Shown here: one piece after another, positions 21,287-32,645 of the stretch
Numbering within the stretch: the first letter of the stretch is position 1
Layout of the letters: each line of letters opens with the position of its first letter
NCBI GenBank assembly: GCA_047967505.1
Contig: CM106538.1
Direction: 5' to 3' (one strand)
Length of the DNA: 64,000 nt
From: Dipteris shenzhenensis
Taxonomy: Eukaryota > Polypodiophyta > Polypodiopsida > Gleicheniales
The notes under the pieces: model-generated
Database searches by the model: none
What the model was told of the DNA's origin: nothing
The model's input: the letters and a program-made list of their open reading frames with translations, nothing else
Translations under genes and position numbers: made by a program

Positions 21287-22417
21287 ATGGCTAACATTCT
21301 CGTGTTCTGTGGTCGGGTGGAAGAAAATCCAAATGAGTATCTTGTGGCCTTCAAGCGTCATTGTGTTTCTCTCAACTTTCTTACTGAAGATAGATGGTTG
21401 TTGGTTCTTTCCACATTTCTAGAGGGTTTGGCTCAAGTGTGGTACGAGAAGCAGGCCAAAGACGTTCGCTAAAGTTGGCCGAGGTTGACAGCAGCTATGA
21501 TCGAGTATTTCGGCAAAGAAGAGGAGCCAAAGAATGTGTACCTAGAGGTGGCAAACCTAAAGCAGTCAGAAGGTGAGACGGTGCATCAATATGTGGATCA
21601 AGCGACTGTGCTCCTGGATCGTTTAATTGCCACACAGGAGGACAATGCCGGATTTCAAGCTGGAATGACTCAGCATGTGCTAGGATACCTTGTAGCAGGA
21701 GCAAGTGATGAATTCCGCCTCAAGCTTAAATGGGAGAATCCAGAAACCATGGTGCTAGCACATGAGATTGCTCAAAAGTTTGATAAAGTTCAATCTGACC
21801 CCGCTTCAAAGAAGACGATTGTCCCTCTGCAACCCCCTCAATTCTTGCAACAACAACCTGGGGGGTTCAACTCAGGGGCATACCCCCACCCCCCATCAAG
21901 GATGTATCCACCGCCTCCACCTCAAATGTATAATCCTCCCTTAGATGCCTACCCTCAATAAGGAGTATATCCTCAACCTCCGCCTGGAAGATTTCCTCAG
22001 CCTCGCCCATGAGCCCCCCTCCTTCCTACTCCCCCGGCCCCTCCTGCTAAAGAACCCGGAGTCAATGACCTAGCCAAGGCCCTGAATGATCTTCGGCTTG
22101 AGATGGTGGGCATAAAAAATCAAGCCAATCGCCCTCCAAAAGAACGTGCCAATGTTGTGTGCTACGAGTGCCATCAGAAGGGTCATTATCGCACGGAATG
22201 TCCCAATATTCCAAGGGTGAATCTTCTAAGTGAATTAGGCACCAAGGATTCTGACGTAGAGATCCTTGACCTCGGGAAAAGAAGTCGTACCACCTCGGAC
22301 CCCTCTCCAAACTGTGGATCGGGATGCCCCAGGAAGAAGGTGCCTTTCTCAGAGCCCTCAAATGCTAAGATGGCAGACCTACTAATAGAGAAGACTAAAA
22401 GAAGAATGGGTATTTAG
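21287..22417 (+). pseudogene. Ty3/gypsy gag with three in-frame stops
   Basis: A single uninterrupted frame runs 1.1 kb with no indels, broken only by stops at 21470 (TAA), 21959 (TAA) and about 22010 (TGA). The first 60 residues (ANILVFCGRVEENPNEYL, AQVWYEKQ) and the region up to about 21800 fit retrotransposon gag. A Pro-rich segment (21830-22050) follows, then one CCHC zinc knuckle, CYECHQKGHYRTEC (about 22160-22201). Each stop can be explained by one C-to-T change from CAA or CGA. No pol follows. Confidence 0.75.
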
Positions 22418-22585
22418 AATTTCATATGAACAAAATTGCAAAGGAGAACGTTTTATGGGCAACACTAGCTCACATGAGATAGTAGGAATTGGCAACACAA
22501 TATGAGAGTTGTATAATTGAAACAAAGTCATGACAAAAGGTTCCAAGCTTAGAATGATATTCAAGATTTCTTCATCAGTGCCTAT

Positions 22586-22800
22586 TCAAGAGCCTTGTAG
22601 GATGCTTATTTAAGCAGATTATTGCACAAAAAGTTTGTACACCTTGACTTCAAAAGCTTGGTTTCACTCAAGTAAACAAGCTTGCACAACTTGCAGGATG
22701 CTTATTCAAGAAAATTATGGGACAAGAGGTTTGTACACCTTAACTTGAAAAGCTTGGTTTTACTTAAGTAGACAAACTTCCACAAGTCTACTTCTAAAGG
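22586..22800. repeat. Tandem duplication of about 105 bp
   Basis: Both units contain GGATGCTTATT.AAG, GTTTGTACACCTT.ACTT and AAAAGCTTGGTTT.ACT, with about 15% difference. It lies in non-coding sequence between the gypsy gag and a copia relic. Confidence 0.8.
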
Positions 22801-22959
22801 ATATTTTTGAATCATTACATGCGAAACCAATTGTGATAGCCTTTTCCTATTTCATGGTCAAGGAGCACTTACATACTCTAAATCATAAATTTAGATATAT
22901 GGGGTTGTGCCTCAATTCAATGATTGAACAAAACCTGGTATTTCATCAATTTCAGTAAT

Positions 22960-23440
22960 AAGTACTCCAAAAAGACATGGATCTATTTTCTTAGCCAAAA
23001 GTTTGATGCTATCAATGCATTTAAATAGTTCAAAGCTTTGGTATCAAAGTAAGGTGATGTGGCAATGAAGGAGAATATAGTCAAATGAGTTCACTCAGTT
23101 GTATAGACAATATGGCATAAAGAGATAGTTTACATGCAGGTATACTCCTCAACAGAATGGAGCTATAGAAACAACATCAATTTCACATGCTATGACTTTG
23201 TTCCATCAAATGTGCCTTCACTAACTATAGCACATAAACAAAGGCATTCCATCTCTTTAATACACCTTTGAACCAATTAAAGGGGAAAATAGTAGTTCTG
23301 GTAGCACCATCTAGGACTCTGTATATTCAAACAATTACCTTTGGTCATATAATAGCTCACTCTAAAACTATTCAATCCAATGTGATGACATAGAGAAAAG
23401 ACAAAGAAAGGTCCAAGACACAGTTAAGTATAAGAACCAT
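22960..23440 (+). pseudogene. copia integrase relic
   Basis: Scattered frames read TWIYFLSQK, EFTQLYRQYGIKR, then YTPQQNGAIET, the copia integrase core around the catalytic Glu (TPQQNG..E). The D before EFT is not visible. Stops and frameshifts are frequent, and no LTRs are recognised nearby. Confidence 0.6.
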
Positions 23441-23479
23441 CTTACTATATATTAAGGAGAGAAATCCCAAACTGACCAC

Positions 23480-23899
23480 AGATTTGGAGGCTCAAAAAGA
23501 GGAGGGAGGCTTGCAAGGGGTTTGGATGAGTCGGCTGGAGAGCCATATGGCAGAGTGGAAGGAGAGGAGTGTAGGAGGGTGCCACATGTCACATGGGATT
23601 GTGACAACTGGTGATGACTAGGCACAAATAGGGAGGGGGGCAGAGGCAGTTGGCATGCGTAAACATTGGAGCACACCAGATGTGGGCAAAGGCACAGGGG
23701 GCAGAGTCGGCTATAATGGCATGTGGACTCCAGAGCATGCGATACATGGGGAGTAATGGTGCAACACATGGTGTAGAGTTAGAGATGGTTAGCGTGGGGA
23801 GTGATGGTGCGACATGTGGCATAGGGGGACAGAGGCAACTCTGGCCAGTGGGGAGTAATGACATGACACCTGGCGATGCAACCACCCAAGTGGCAACAT

Positions 23900-23900
<1 letters not shown>
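23480..23900. repeat. Degenerate GGGAGTAATGGTGC.ACA.GTGG minisatellite
   Basis: The phrases GGGGAGTAATGGTGCAACA, GGGGAGTGATGGTGCGAC and GGGGAGTAATGACATGACACC recur with GGCATG/GGCATA spacers. ORFs on both strands here are products of the repeat. Confidence 0.5.

Positions 23901-23903
<3 letters not shown>

Positions 23904-23943
<40 letters not shown>
23904..23943. repeat. (GA)n microsatellite
   Basis: About 20 uninterrupted AG units. Confidence 0.95.
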
Positions 23944-23944
<1 letters not shown>

Positions 23945-24717
23945 CCTTTCACTCATTCTCATTATGCCCTTCTGCCCCTGTGAAATGGTGAAATGGTTCA
24001 TTCGGGTGTGGGCTTTCATGACAAAATTGTAAGGTTTCACTGCAACATATCATTTCAAATATGCCAATAGAGACTAAGTGTTCCAACAAACTTGGTGCTT
24101 GGTAGCTTGGACAACACCCTTTCTTTGCATATGGTGTAGCACCATAGGTAGCATTGATAGTTCCTTACATAGCAACCGTGTAAATGTATGGTAGATGTAC
24201 AAACCCTTGCAACTGTGGATGTAATCAGAGGCACGTGCTGCTTTGTGTTTGATGTGTTTTCTTTGTTTACATTCAATTGGGCTTGATATATTGCTATCTA
24301 ATACTTTTGGTAAGTATTTCAATTAATTTAGGTTTCCACAACATCATCTGTAGCTTCATTACACTACAAAAATGTGACTCTTACGTAAGAGTAAAGACAA
24401 CGTGATAGAAGAAGAACAAAGTCCATTGTTGAAGACTATCTGAGAGCCCTCTTTTGATTCCAATTCTTCTCAAAAGATAGCTTGGGCCACCAAAGTAGAC
24501 TCATTCTCCTCCCCATGACATTGCAGACCTTGGGTAGTGGCATTCTGCTAGATCCTCAAAATTCTATCATGGATATCCTAGGAGCTCAACCTATGTCTAC
24601 AAATGTCTTTGGAAAGAAGGAAAGGGGGGGATTTGGTATGGTTGTGGGAGTAGGGAATGGGCATGCGATCATAGTGGAAAAGAGAGGCTGGAAGGGCGAT
24701 TGGGCAAAATCTAGAAA

Positions 24718-25265
24718 TAGCAAGCCACAAAGAAAATTTTCAAGCCATTGTGATGAAACCTTGCAAGAATGTGATGATGGATTATATTACTTATATGGCA
24801 CAAAATGAAAACATCTTGCAAGGTTTCATCATTGGTTGTTTCTTGGGGCTTTTTCGTGGCTTGTTTGTTGCTAGGAGTGCAGTGATTTGGAAATCAGACT
24901 CCCATGTAGATGTCCAGTTGGAGCCCTTTTCGACAATTACAATGCCAAGGACAAGAGAGCTTTGAAAGATTCTTAAATCCTTCTATTCTTCCAAATTGCA
25001 CAAGGATATGACAATCAAAAATTTGGCAAGCCACATGGAATTTTTTTCAATACATTATGATGAAACCTTTCAAGACAGTGCTGATGGCTTATATGATGAA
25101 AAATCAAAACATCCTCCCTGGTTCACCAACTCCCCTTGGTTATTTATTGGTCTTTTTGTTGGCCATTTTGCTACTAGGAGTGCACCGATTTGGAAATCAA
25201 ACTCTCATGTAGATGTCTAGTTGGAGCCCTTTTCCACTAATACAATGCCAAGGACAAGAGAGCTT
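24718..25265. repeat. Pair of direct repeats of about 250 bp
   Basis: 24718-24965 and 25018-25265 share GATGAAACCTT.CAAGA, TTTGGAAATCA.ACTC, CATGTAGATGTC.AGTTGGAG and ACAATGCCAAGGACAAGAG with small differences. The content resembles a broken coding region but I cannot assign it. Confidence 0.75.
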
Positions 25266-25559
25266 GGCAAGCTTCTCGATTCCTTCTGTTCTTCCAGTTG
25301 CACAAGGATAAAACAATAAAATTTTTGGCACTCTCCAAGTCTTTGAAAGTCATAGAAAGAGGTCCCATTAGAAATCCAAAGAATAATTGTCGCTAAGCCA
25401 AGTGTATTACTAAGCCCAATTCATTTGCAATGTCTTGGGAAAGAAATAATGAGCTCGTGATGCATGTGATGGGAGGAGTGGGTGGGTCAACATGGGAGAT
25501 CAAGATCAAATTCTTGATGAGCTTCCTGCTACTACATGCCATGTAAGACTTGCAACATG

Positions 25560-26330
25560 CCATCTAAGACTTGGTAGAGGCAAGTCATTGGAAAATTTAC
25601 AAAGACAAGATGCTTGGAGAAAAGTCAGGTAATCCACTCTCAAGTAGTAAAGAGGAGAGTTTAGGCAAATTTGTTAATAGGAACCATGCTACTAGACATA
25701 TACATGAAATGTGGTCACATGGAAGATGTTCAATGTGTTTTTTAAGAATTGTCTCATCATACAGTGGTTTCTTGGAATGCCTTGATTCTAGGGTATGTTG
25801 AGCAATGCAATGGCACGTGCACATATGTACCATGAAGGTGTCACACCAAACCACCTAACATTTGTCAAACTAAAAGCCTATAGTAGCCTGGCAAGACTGG
25901 AAGAGTGGATGAGAAATTTGCAAATATAGGATGTATGGAGAAAGTTTACACATTCCAATCGCAATTAATAAAGAGTGGCTCTGAGTGACATGTTTTTGTA
26001 GGAAATATCTTGGTTTATGTGTGCGAAATGTGGGAACTTGTAGGATGCATTGCATGTCTTTGATGAATTGCCTCATGTGATGTGGTTACCTTGAATGCCA
26101 TGATATTAGGGTGCATGAAGCAAGATAAGGGTGACCTAGATATGGAGGCATATGTACGGATGTGCAAGAAAGGCATGCAAACAAATAACCAAGCATTTGA
26201 TAGTGCATTGAAGGCTTGCAGTATCTTGGAAATAGTGAAAGATGTGTTAGGATTATTGTCTAAGGTACATCCTCATGGGGGGTTTATTAGCAAGAAATAT
26301 TTGTGGGTGTTTAAGACATGGTCATTGTGA
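25560..26330 (+). pseudogene. PLS-class PPR gene relic
   Basis: Across shifting frames one can read ..MKCGHMEDVQCVF (about 25700-25745), MYHEGVTPNHLTFVKL (about 25825-25872), CAKCGNL.DALHVFDELPHV (about 26020-26080) and KACSILEIVKD (about 26210-26242). Their order and spacing match successive PPR repeats of the PLS class. Stops and frameshifts every 50-100 bp show it is dead. Confidence 0.65.
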
Positions 26331-27648
26331 GTTGGCAAAGAGTGATTGGCTTAGCAAGCGTGGTCACATAGCATGGCTAACTAGATGCTATGATTGGATT
26401 GGTCCACGTACGTGGTGAATGGCTATTGGGGATACTAGAGGAATGGCGACCCAATGCATGGTGACTATGTGGAGATGGTTTGTGAGGAGCTGAGGCGGCA
26501 GAACAGAGAAGGAACCAACCACCAACAAAGTAGAAAAGCGTGCTTGGAAGAAATGATAACATGGTTGGGATGCTAGGGAGAGCACTTGGAGAAGATTATT
26601 TTCACCACCTTGACATTACAAAGCCTACTGCTGACAACTAGACCATTCTAGAGGCTTTGTTCGGGGTGAAGATGAGGCATTGAAAAGCCATGCTCAAACA
26701 AGAATTATTCGACCTGCACATGGGTTGGGGTGAATAGCTAAATAGAATGCATGCTCTATTGAAGCATCTCCATTGACTCACTTCCAAAGTTGAAGATGAA
26801 GACCAAAAGGCAATCTTGTTGAAAAGTTTACTTCCCATATACAGTGAGGCAGCTCAAATTCTGAGGTTGGACGATGAAGCATATTTTGTTGATTGTTTGG
26901 TTCTTTTATTAAGTGAGGAGAAGCGAGAGGAAGTGTTGCAACCTATAGGTGAAAGATAGGAAGCACACAACCTGTTGATTGTATGGTTCTTCTTTTAAGT
27001 GAGGAGAAGCGAGAGGAAGCATTGCAACCTATACTTATACAGTGAAAGACAAGAGAAGGGCTTCCAAGGATCCAAGAGTAGATATGCATTCATATTATTA
27101 CTATGCAAACCGGGCATATCAAGAGGTTCTACGTCAAGAAGCAGAAGGACGAGATTGAAAAATGGGAAAAGAATGATGCTTGTGTGGTAGAGTAACCTCC
27201 ACTGACAAATGAAGTTGCAGTTTTGTTGTAGATGTTGCTGGTAAGGATTGAGCTTTTTGAGGACGAACATGTTTTAGAACTATCTACGATGAACGTTGTT
27301 CGAGATGATCAAGGTCATGATGAAGCTATTCATGTGCTAGGGTCTCTGTTCATTTTTTGTTCTATTGTTCCCATTTTGGTTGTGGGTGAATCATTGGTAT
27401 TATTGTCTAAGGTACACCCTCATGGAGCGTTTATTAGCAAGAAATATTGATGGGTATTTAGGACATGGTCATTGTGAGTTGGCAAAGAGTGATTGGCTTA
27501 CAAACATGGTCATGTAGCATGGATAGATGGATGTTGTGATTGGATTGGTCCATGCACATTGCAAAGGGCTATTGGATACTAGGAACAACCCCCCAATTCA
27601 TGGAGACTATGTGGATATGATTCATGAGGGGCTGAGGCGGCAGAAACA
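26250..27648. repeat. Long direct repeats of about 255 bp flanking a copia gag relic
   Basis: 26250-26505 and 27396-27648 share TATTGTCTAAGGTACA.CCTCATGG, GTCATTGTGAGTTGGCAAAG, GATTGGATTGGTCCA and GGGGCTGAGGCGGCAG-like text. They could be decayed LTRs of the element between them. I cannot prove TG...CA ends or a target duplication. Confidence 0.6.
26640..27190 (+). pseudogene. copia gag relic with zinc-knuckle remnant
   Basis: The first part reads KAMLKQELFDLHMGWGE, NRMHALLKHLH, KVEDEDQKAILLKSLLPIYSEA and LLLSEEKREE, the usual copia gag pattern (L.LLNSLP..Y, LL.EE). Later GHIKRFYVKKQKDEIEKW keeps the end of a CCHC knuckle, although the cysteines are lost. Stops interrupt it. The SEEKREE part is tandemly duplicated (26888-26953 and 26973-27037). 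Confidence 0.6.
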
Positions 27649-28059
27649 TTGAGGTGATGAACATGTTTCTACAAAATGTAGCAGCAAATGAGGAGATGTC
27701 GGTCTCTTTGTCCAGGCCATGTGCCTCTACGTGTCTATGAGAGTCATAAGTAGCTAAATAATAGGAGCTCCAGGTCTTTTGTATGTGTAGCTACTACTGG
27801 CTCAATAGAGATGAGCTGCTTAGAGTCAAGTTTTCTGAGTCAATATCTTTATATGCAATAAATGGTGTTTCCCTTGTCATGATTATGGTTGCCATTTCTT
27901 ATTTTTGTCCAAGTAGTTGAACCAATAACTCATGTCATGAAGCTTCTAGTCATTGCAATTGTGATTTTATGACACATTTATGCATTCATTCTTTTGGATG
28001 GTAGGATTTATTGCCGCGTACGATATTTGGTATAGCATGCTTACAATTTCCAAAAAGAT

Positions 28060-28420
28060 GGTGAGCAACTTGACCACAAATCCATGATAGTAGGATGCTT
28101 AGAGAAAGAGTCATCCACTCTCGAGGAGTAAACAACGGCAGACTTGTAGATGTATTTGTGGGAAATACTTGGTGGATATGTACAGAAAATGTGGGGACAT
28201 GGAGGATGCATGGAAGGTTTTTTACCAATTCACTATCCTGATGTGTTTTCTTGGTCTACCATGATCAGAGGGTGTGTCAGCTTTGGATTTGTATGCTCAG
28301 ATGCAATGGGAATGCATCCAACCAAATGCCCAAAAATTCATTGGTGCATTGAAGCTTACAATAGCCTTGCAACATTAGAAGAGGTGAAGTGCTGACAAAC
28401 ACGCATTTTGAAAAAATACT
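28060..28420 (+). pseudogene. PLS-class PPR gene relic
   Basis: A frame gives LVDMYRKCGDMEDAWKVFYQF, then in other frames SALDLYAQMQWECIQPN and FIGALK. It is closely related to the minus-strand fragment at 11411-11765. It is broken by frameshifts. Confidence 0.65.
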
Positions 28421-28500
28421 ATATTTGGTGAAAGGTAGAGCCCTTGACTCCAAAGTTTTAACGAGTGGCTTGGAGTCTTCCTTTTTTGTGGGAGCCACTT

Positions 28501-29135
28501 TGGTGGGTGTGTATAATGAATTGCCTCATCACAATGTGGTTAGATGAGTCCATGGATCTTAAGAACAAGAAGAAAGCAGGGAAAATATTACCTGCTTTCT
28601 TCTTGTTCAAATGCAAGAGCAAGGTCTCACCAAGTAGCTTTACCTTTTATCCCATCTTGAAAGTTGTTGTAACACAACACCTCAAAGGAGGTCCATTATC
28701 AAATTAACAAGGTCTCTTTGGTGGACATGTATAATGAATTGCCTCATCACAATGTGGTTACATGAGTACATGGATCTTAAGAACAAGAAGGAAGTAGGGA
28801 AGCTTTTAGCCTTTATGCGTAAATGCAAGAGCAAGATCTTACCAAGTAGCTTTACATTTTTTGCCATCTTGAAAGCTATTGCAAACTCTAGATGTCAAAA
28901 AGGAGGTCCATTCTCAAACTATCAAGTCCTCTTTTGAGACCAATGCTATCATGGCAAGTAGTCTCATTGACATGTATGCTAAATGTGGAACCATGGCTGA
29001 ATCCCAACAATTTTTTGATACATCCCCCATTAGAGATATCATACCATGGAATGCATTAATTGTGGGATACTCCACTAGGGATAGAGTGAACTCCAATGGC
29101 ATGCGGGCCTTAGATTTCAAATGCTATCTTATGGT
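28501..29135 (+). pseudogene. PPR gene relic with a 215-bp internal duplication
   Basis: 28501-28713 and 28718-28925 are tandem copies (sharing ATAATGAATTGCCTCATCAC and AGTAGCTTTAC). ORF 28879-29139 then reads EVHSQTIKSSFETNAI, SSLIDMYAKCGTMAESQQFF and DIIPWNALIVGYS, a clear PPR L/S repeat pair. The N-terminal copies are full of stops. Confidence 0.7.
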
Positions 29136-29242
29136 ATAGCTACATTACAAAGATTTTGGTATAACTGTATTCCAAATTCTTTTGGCATATTTATATTCCA
29201 AATCTTTTGCAATCTTCTATGACTACACATGTATATATGTAT

Positions 29243-29352
29243 GAACACACACACACACACGCATGCACGCACGCGCACACACACTTTTTTTTGTGTGGAA
29301 TCACTCACACACACACACACACACGCACGCATGCACACACACACACATACAC
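29243..29352. repeat. (CA)n / (CACG)n compound microsatellite
   Basis: CA runs with GCATGCACGC interruptions occur in two blocks separated by a T run. ORFs here are products of the repeat. Confidence 0.95.
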
Positions 29353-29582
29353 AATCATACACAATGAGTAGTGTGCTCTTGGCAAATGGTAAGACTTACC
29401 ATCTCAAAATTGCCAATGTGATGCTATCATCGAAGGCCTGCATATTGGTAAGGTCCTCCAAAGCAAGGGAAGAGAATTGAAATCCATTGAGCATGTGCAT
29501 GAGGAGATAAATAATGCCATCCTTTAGTGACACAGAGAGCATGCAAAAAACATTGGAAGCACTATGATATTTTTACAACAAG

Positions 29583-29660
29583 GAGCTTGTGGAAGAGACA
29601 ATCCTTAGGGCCATCAATCCTTAGGAGCTTGTGGAAGAGACAATCCTTAGGGCTAGCAAG
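29583..29660. repeat. Tandem duplication of about 42 bp
   Basis: GGAGCTTGTGGAAGAGACAA and TCCTTAGGGC occur twice in succession. Confidence 0.85.
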
Positions 29661-29776
29661 CAGTGGTGAAACGAAAACATGCAAGCTTTCTAACAAAGTG
29701 GAACATCCTTCCAAAATAGTTCAATAGAATTGGCTACAAGGAAGTCTAATAAAAAAGTTTACACGAGGGGGACTAT

Positions 29777-29864
29777 ATGTGTGTGTGTGTGTGTGGTGTA
29801 TATAAAAAGTAAAACTACTTAATCATGATATGTGAAATGAAAGAGAGAGAGAGAGAGAGAGAGA
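29777..29864. repeat. (TG)n and (GA)n microsatellites
   Basis: A TG run lies at about 29778-29796 and a GA run at about 29842-29864. Confidence 0.9.
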
Positions 29865-30337
29865 ACCATATGGATTTACATGGCCATAGAGGACTTAAGA
29901 GGGCCCAAACTTTGACATTGTCCCTTAATCAGTTGAACTTCATTGATAACTCCCATTGAAACCCCCAACATCTTCATATATCACCAAAATTTACCCAAAT
30001 GAAAAAGCACACTTTTTTATCATGCTACATGGGTTGAGATGTTGACCCATGATGCTTGAACCTTTTGTCTACTAGTCACTCAATGCTCTATCCAAGCTAT
30101 CCTCTTCTCTTGAATTTGTGAAGGCAGAGGTCTTATTTGATGGAAAGTGTAGCACTTGTGTATGACCTCACTATGACCTTGATGTTCCTAGGCTTTCTAA
30201 GTCACTAGACATGGACCTTGTTGAAAGTCAACAACAATACTAGGCTTTCAAAGTCACCAAAATGTGGACCTTGTTCAAAGGTATTCTCTCCTCGTGACAT
30301 GAAGGTAGAGCTTATCAACTACTTATTTGATGGAAAG

Positions 30338-30457
30338 TGTAGCACTTTGAGTATGACCTCAGTATGACCTTGATGTTCCTAGGCTTTCACTGTCAAGTGT
30401 AGCACTTTGAGTATGACCTCAGTATGACCTTGATGTTCCTAGGCTTTCACTGTCACC
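30338..30457. repeat. 60-bp tandem duplication
   Basis: Units 30338-30397 and 30398-30457 match almost exactly (TGTAGCACTTTGAGTATG through GGCTTTCACTGTCA). A more diverged relative lies at about 30150-30200. Confidence 0.92.
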
Positions 30458-30639
30458 AAATGTGGACTTGTTGAAAGCTATCAACAATATTGGATGCTTT
30501 ATCTAAGCTATCCTCTTCACCTAATGTGAAGGTAAAACTTAGCAAATAGTTATTTAATGGAAATTGACATATTTGAATATGACATTGTCCTAGGCTTTGA
30601 ATGACATAGGAAACTTGCATCAAGTTGGGCAACAATTTT

Positions 30640-30756
30640 TTTTCTTTGTTTCTTTTTCAAGATGCTCAACAACGCTTCACTGGGTATGGAAAAGAGTAGT
30701 GGGGCAAGTGGGCACCCCTTCCTTACTGACATTTGCAAGGTAAAGTTTTTTGACAT
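30640..30756 (-). pseudogene. LINE (non-LTR) reverse transcriptase fragment
   Basis: The minus-strand ORF 30550-30756 reads FTLQMSVRKGCPLAPLLFSI then SEALLSIL. This corresponds to the conserved GVRQGCPLSPLLF motif of L1-type reverse transcriptases. Only this motif is recognisable. Flanking sequence (29140-31230) shows no other gene, only short repeats. Confidence 0.6.
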
Positions 30757-31096
30757 GCCTCCATCTCACTTCGTGATGAACTCCTAGCTTCATTTGTCTC
30801 ATGCTCTACCCAAATCAAGGTTCAAACAATATATGGAGATTACAATGCCTAGAGCATCATCAATCCCAACATGCCTCCATATAACTTTATTGATGAACTC
30901 TTAGCTCTATTCGTCTCCCGTTTGTGCACAAATCAAGGTTGAACGATGTGGAACATTACCATCCCTAGAGCATAATCAATGCCAATATTGACATCTATAG
31001 TCAATTGAGATATTTTTTATGTGTGGAAAACCTTTCTAATGTAAGCCAACATGACATAAGACTTGACATCCTTTTAACAAAGAACATTCAATGGAT

Positions 31097-31097
31097 G

Positions 31098-31154
<57 letters not shown>
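31097..31154. repeat. (GA)n microsatellite
   Basis: GA repeats with one GG interruption. ORFs on both strands derive from it. Confidence 0.95.
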
Positions 31155-31157
<3 letters not shown>

Positions 31158-31236
31158 TTTTTAGACTTTGAATTAAAAAATATTTTCAAAAAGCATAGAA
31201 ACCAATTTGGAAGAAAAGCCAATTGAGAAAAAACAA

Positions 31237-31944
31237 ATGGATACACTACGCGGGAACCAGCTAACTCTACTTGTAAGCCCCCCATATGAGGAGAAGGCAT
31301 TTGAGTAGCTCGGTTATCCGCCGGTAGGTCCTAGTTTCGACACCAGATGGGGGCCATGTGCAGCCTGATGCCAGCTTCAGATAGAGTTGGCACACTGCCA
31401 ACTAGGCTACATGCAAGTGCGGGAAGGCATTCCATGACTGACCGCACTGAGCGTAGACGGAGCATTTCCCGAGGTAGCCCATTCTCGGGTTGCGGGGCTC
31501 GTTTGGAGCCCCATATGATGTCGGATGGCTCTGGGCGGAACGGGGTCTGTAGGGTAGTTGCTCTATTTTGCGCCACGGTTCTAACGTGTGGTCGGTGGCC
31601 TATTTCGGGCCGACCTCCAGTCGGCCGTTTTGGGTGGACTAGGTCGATCTCCCAATTGGGTCTAACCAACTACAACTGATGGCTATATAAGAGCAAGCCC
31701 GTGAAGCCCATATTCATCAATGGCTATAGCAACCCTGATTCCTTAGCATCCAGCCTCCGTCCTCTACTGTTTCCAGCACGCCATCGAAGCTTCTCACATA
31801 GGAGCACACGGCTGGGAGGCACCGCCATCTATTGTATCCGTTTTACAGTAATTAAATTTTTGATTCTCCATACTATCAGCTTTTCTCTCTTGCATACGAG
31901 ATCCTGTTATCTATTGAGCACAGACGTTGTATTGTTTTCTTACA
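31237..31944 (+). repeat. 5' LTR of B1 (5' truncated)
   Basis: It matches 33990-34679 from GGGAACCAGCTAACTC onward and has a TATATAAGAGCAAGCCC promoter-like box at about 31684-31700. It ends GTTTTCTTACA before the primer site. The normal TGTTAGACAT start is missing. Confidence 0.88.
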
Positions 31945-32014
31945 TGGTATCAGAGCTTGGGCTCTAGCAAGAAGATTTGGTAGTGTGTTTCTATTTGCGA
32001 GCAGATTGTGAGAG

Positions 32015-32645
32015 ATGGCCCAGCCCGCAAGACTGCGAATCCCACCGTTCGGCGAAAGTGGAAAGTTGGACGGCACTAACTATCCACTCTGGAAATTCAA
32101 GATGAAGACCATCCTAAGCGCATACGAGCTTTGGGATACTGCTACTCGGGTGGACATGAAGCCGGTTCCGAGACCGAATCCGGCCAATGCAGCACAACAG
32201 ATAGTACCAACTGCAGATGAGATTCTCGCATGGACAAGAAGAAATGCAGATGCGCTGTGTTCTATTGTCTGCAGTGTAAGTGATTCTGTCATGGCGTTAA
32301 TTCAACATGTCACCACAGCGGAGGAGGCATGGACGGTCTTGAAAAATCAGTACGAGACCACGAATCAGACGCGGATTCAAAATCTGGAGACTCAACTCGT
32401 GAACGAGAAATTGTCTGAGTCTGAAATGGTAGAGAATTTCATCACCAGGGTGAAGAATCTGCGCGATTAGATGACTACGATTGGCATCACCATCACTAGC
32501 GATAATCTAGCATGAAGGTGCATACGGATTCTCCCACCAAAGTACGATGGTCTTGTTACGGCACTGAATACGCAAAACAGAAATCCGCCCCTCAACTTTG
32601 AGGATTTCAGCGCAATGCTTCTGGAGGAGGAGATGCGTCAAAAGA
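32015..32645 (+). pseudogene. copia gag (B1)
   Basis: The start MAQPARLRIPPFGESGKLDG is followed by YPLWKFKMKTIL, AEEAWTVLKNQYE and ENFITRVKNLRD, typical of copia gag. A stop lies at 32468-32470 where B2 has Tyr, and TGA near 32513 replaces an Arg codon (CGA in B2). The frame then runs to the deletion junction at about 32645. Confidence 0.88.

Noticed and set aside
21287-22417. Read-through or recoding of the three gag stops
   Set aside because: No pol follows and no recoding signal is visible. Decay by C-to-T change explains all three.
23604-31300. ORFs made of repeated Ser/Leu, Arg/Glu or His/Thr (near 23.9, 29.2 and 31.1 kb)
   Set aside because: They are translations of GA, CA and CT microsatellites in both strands.
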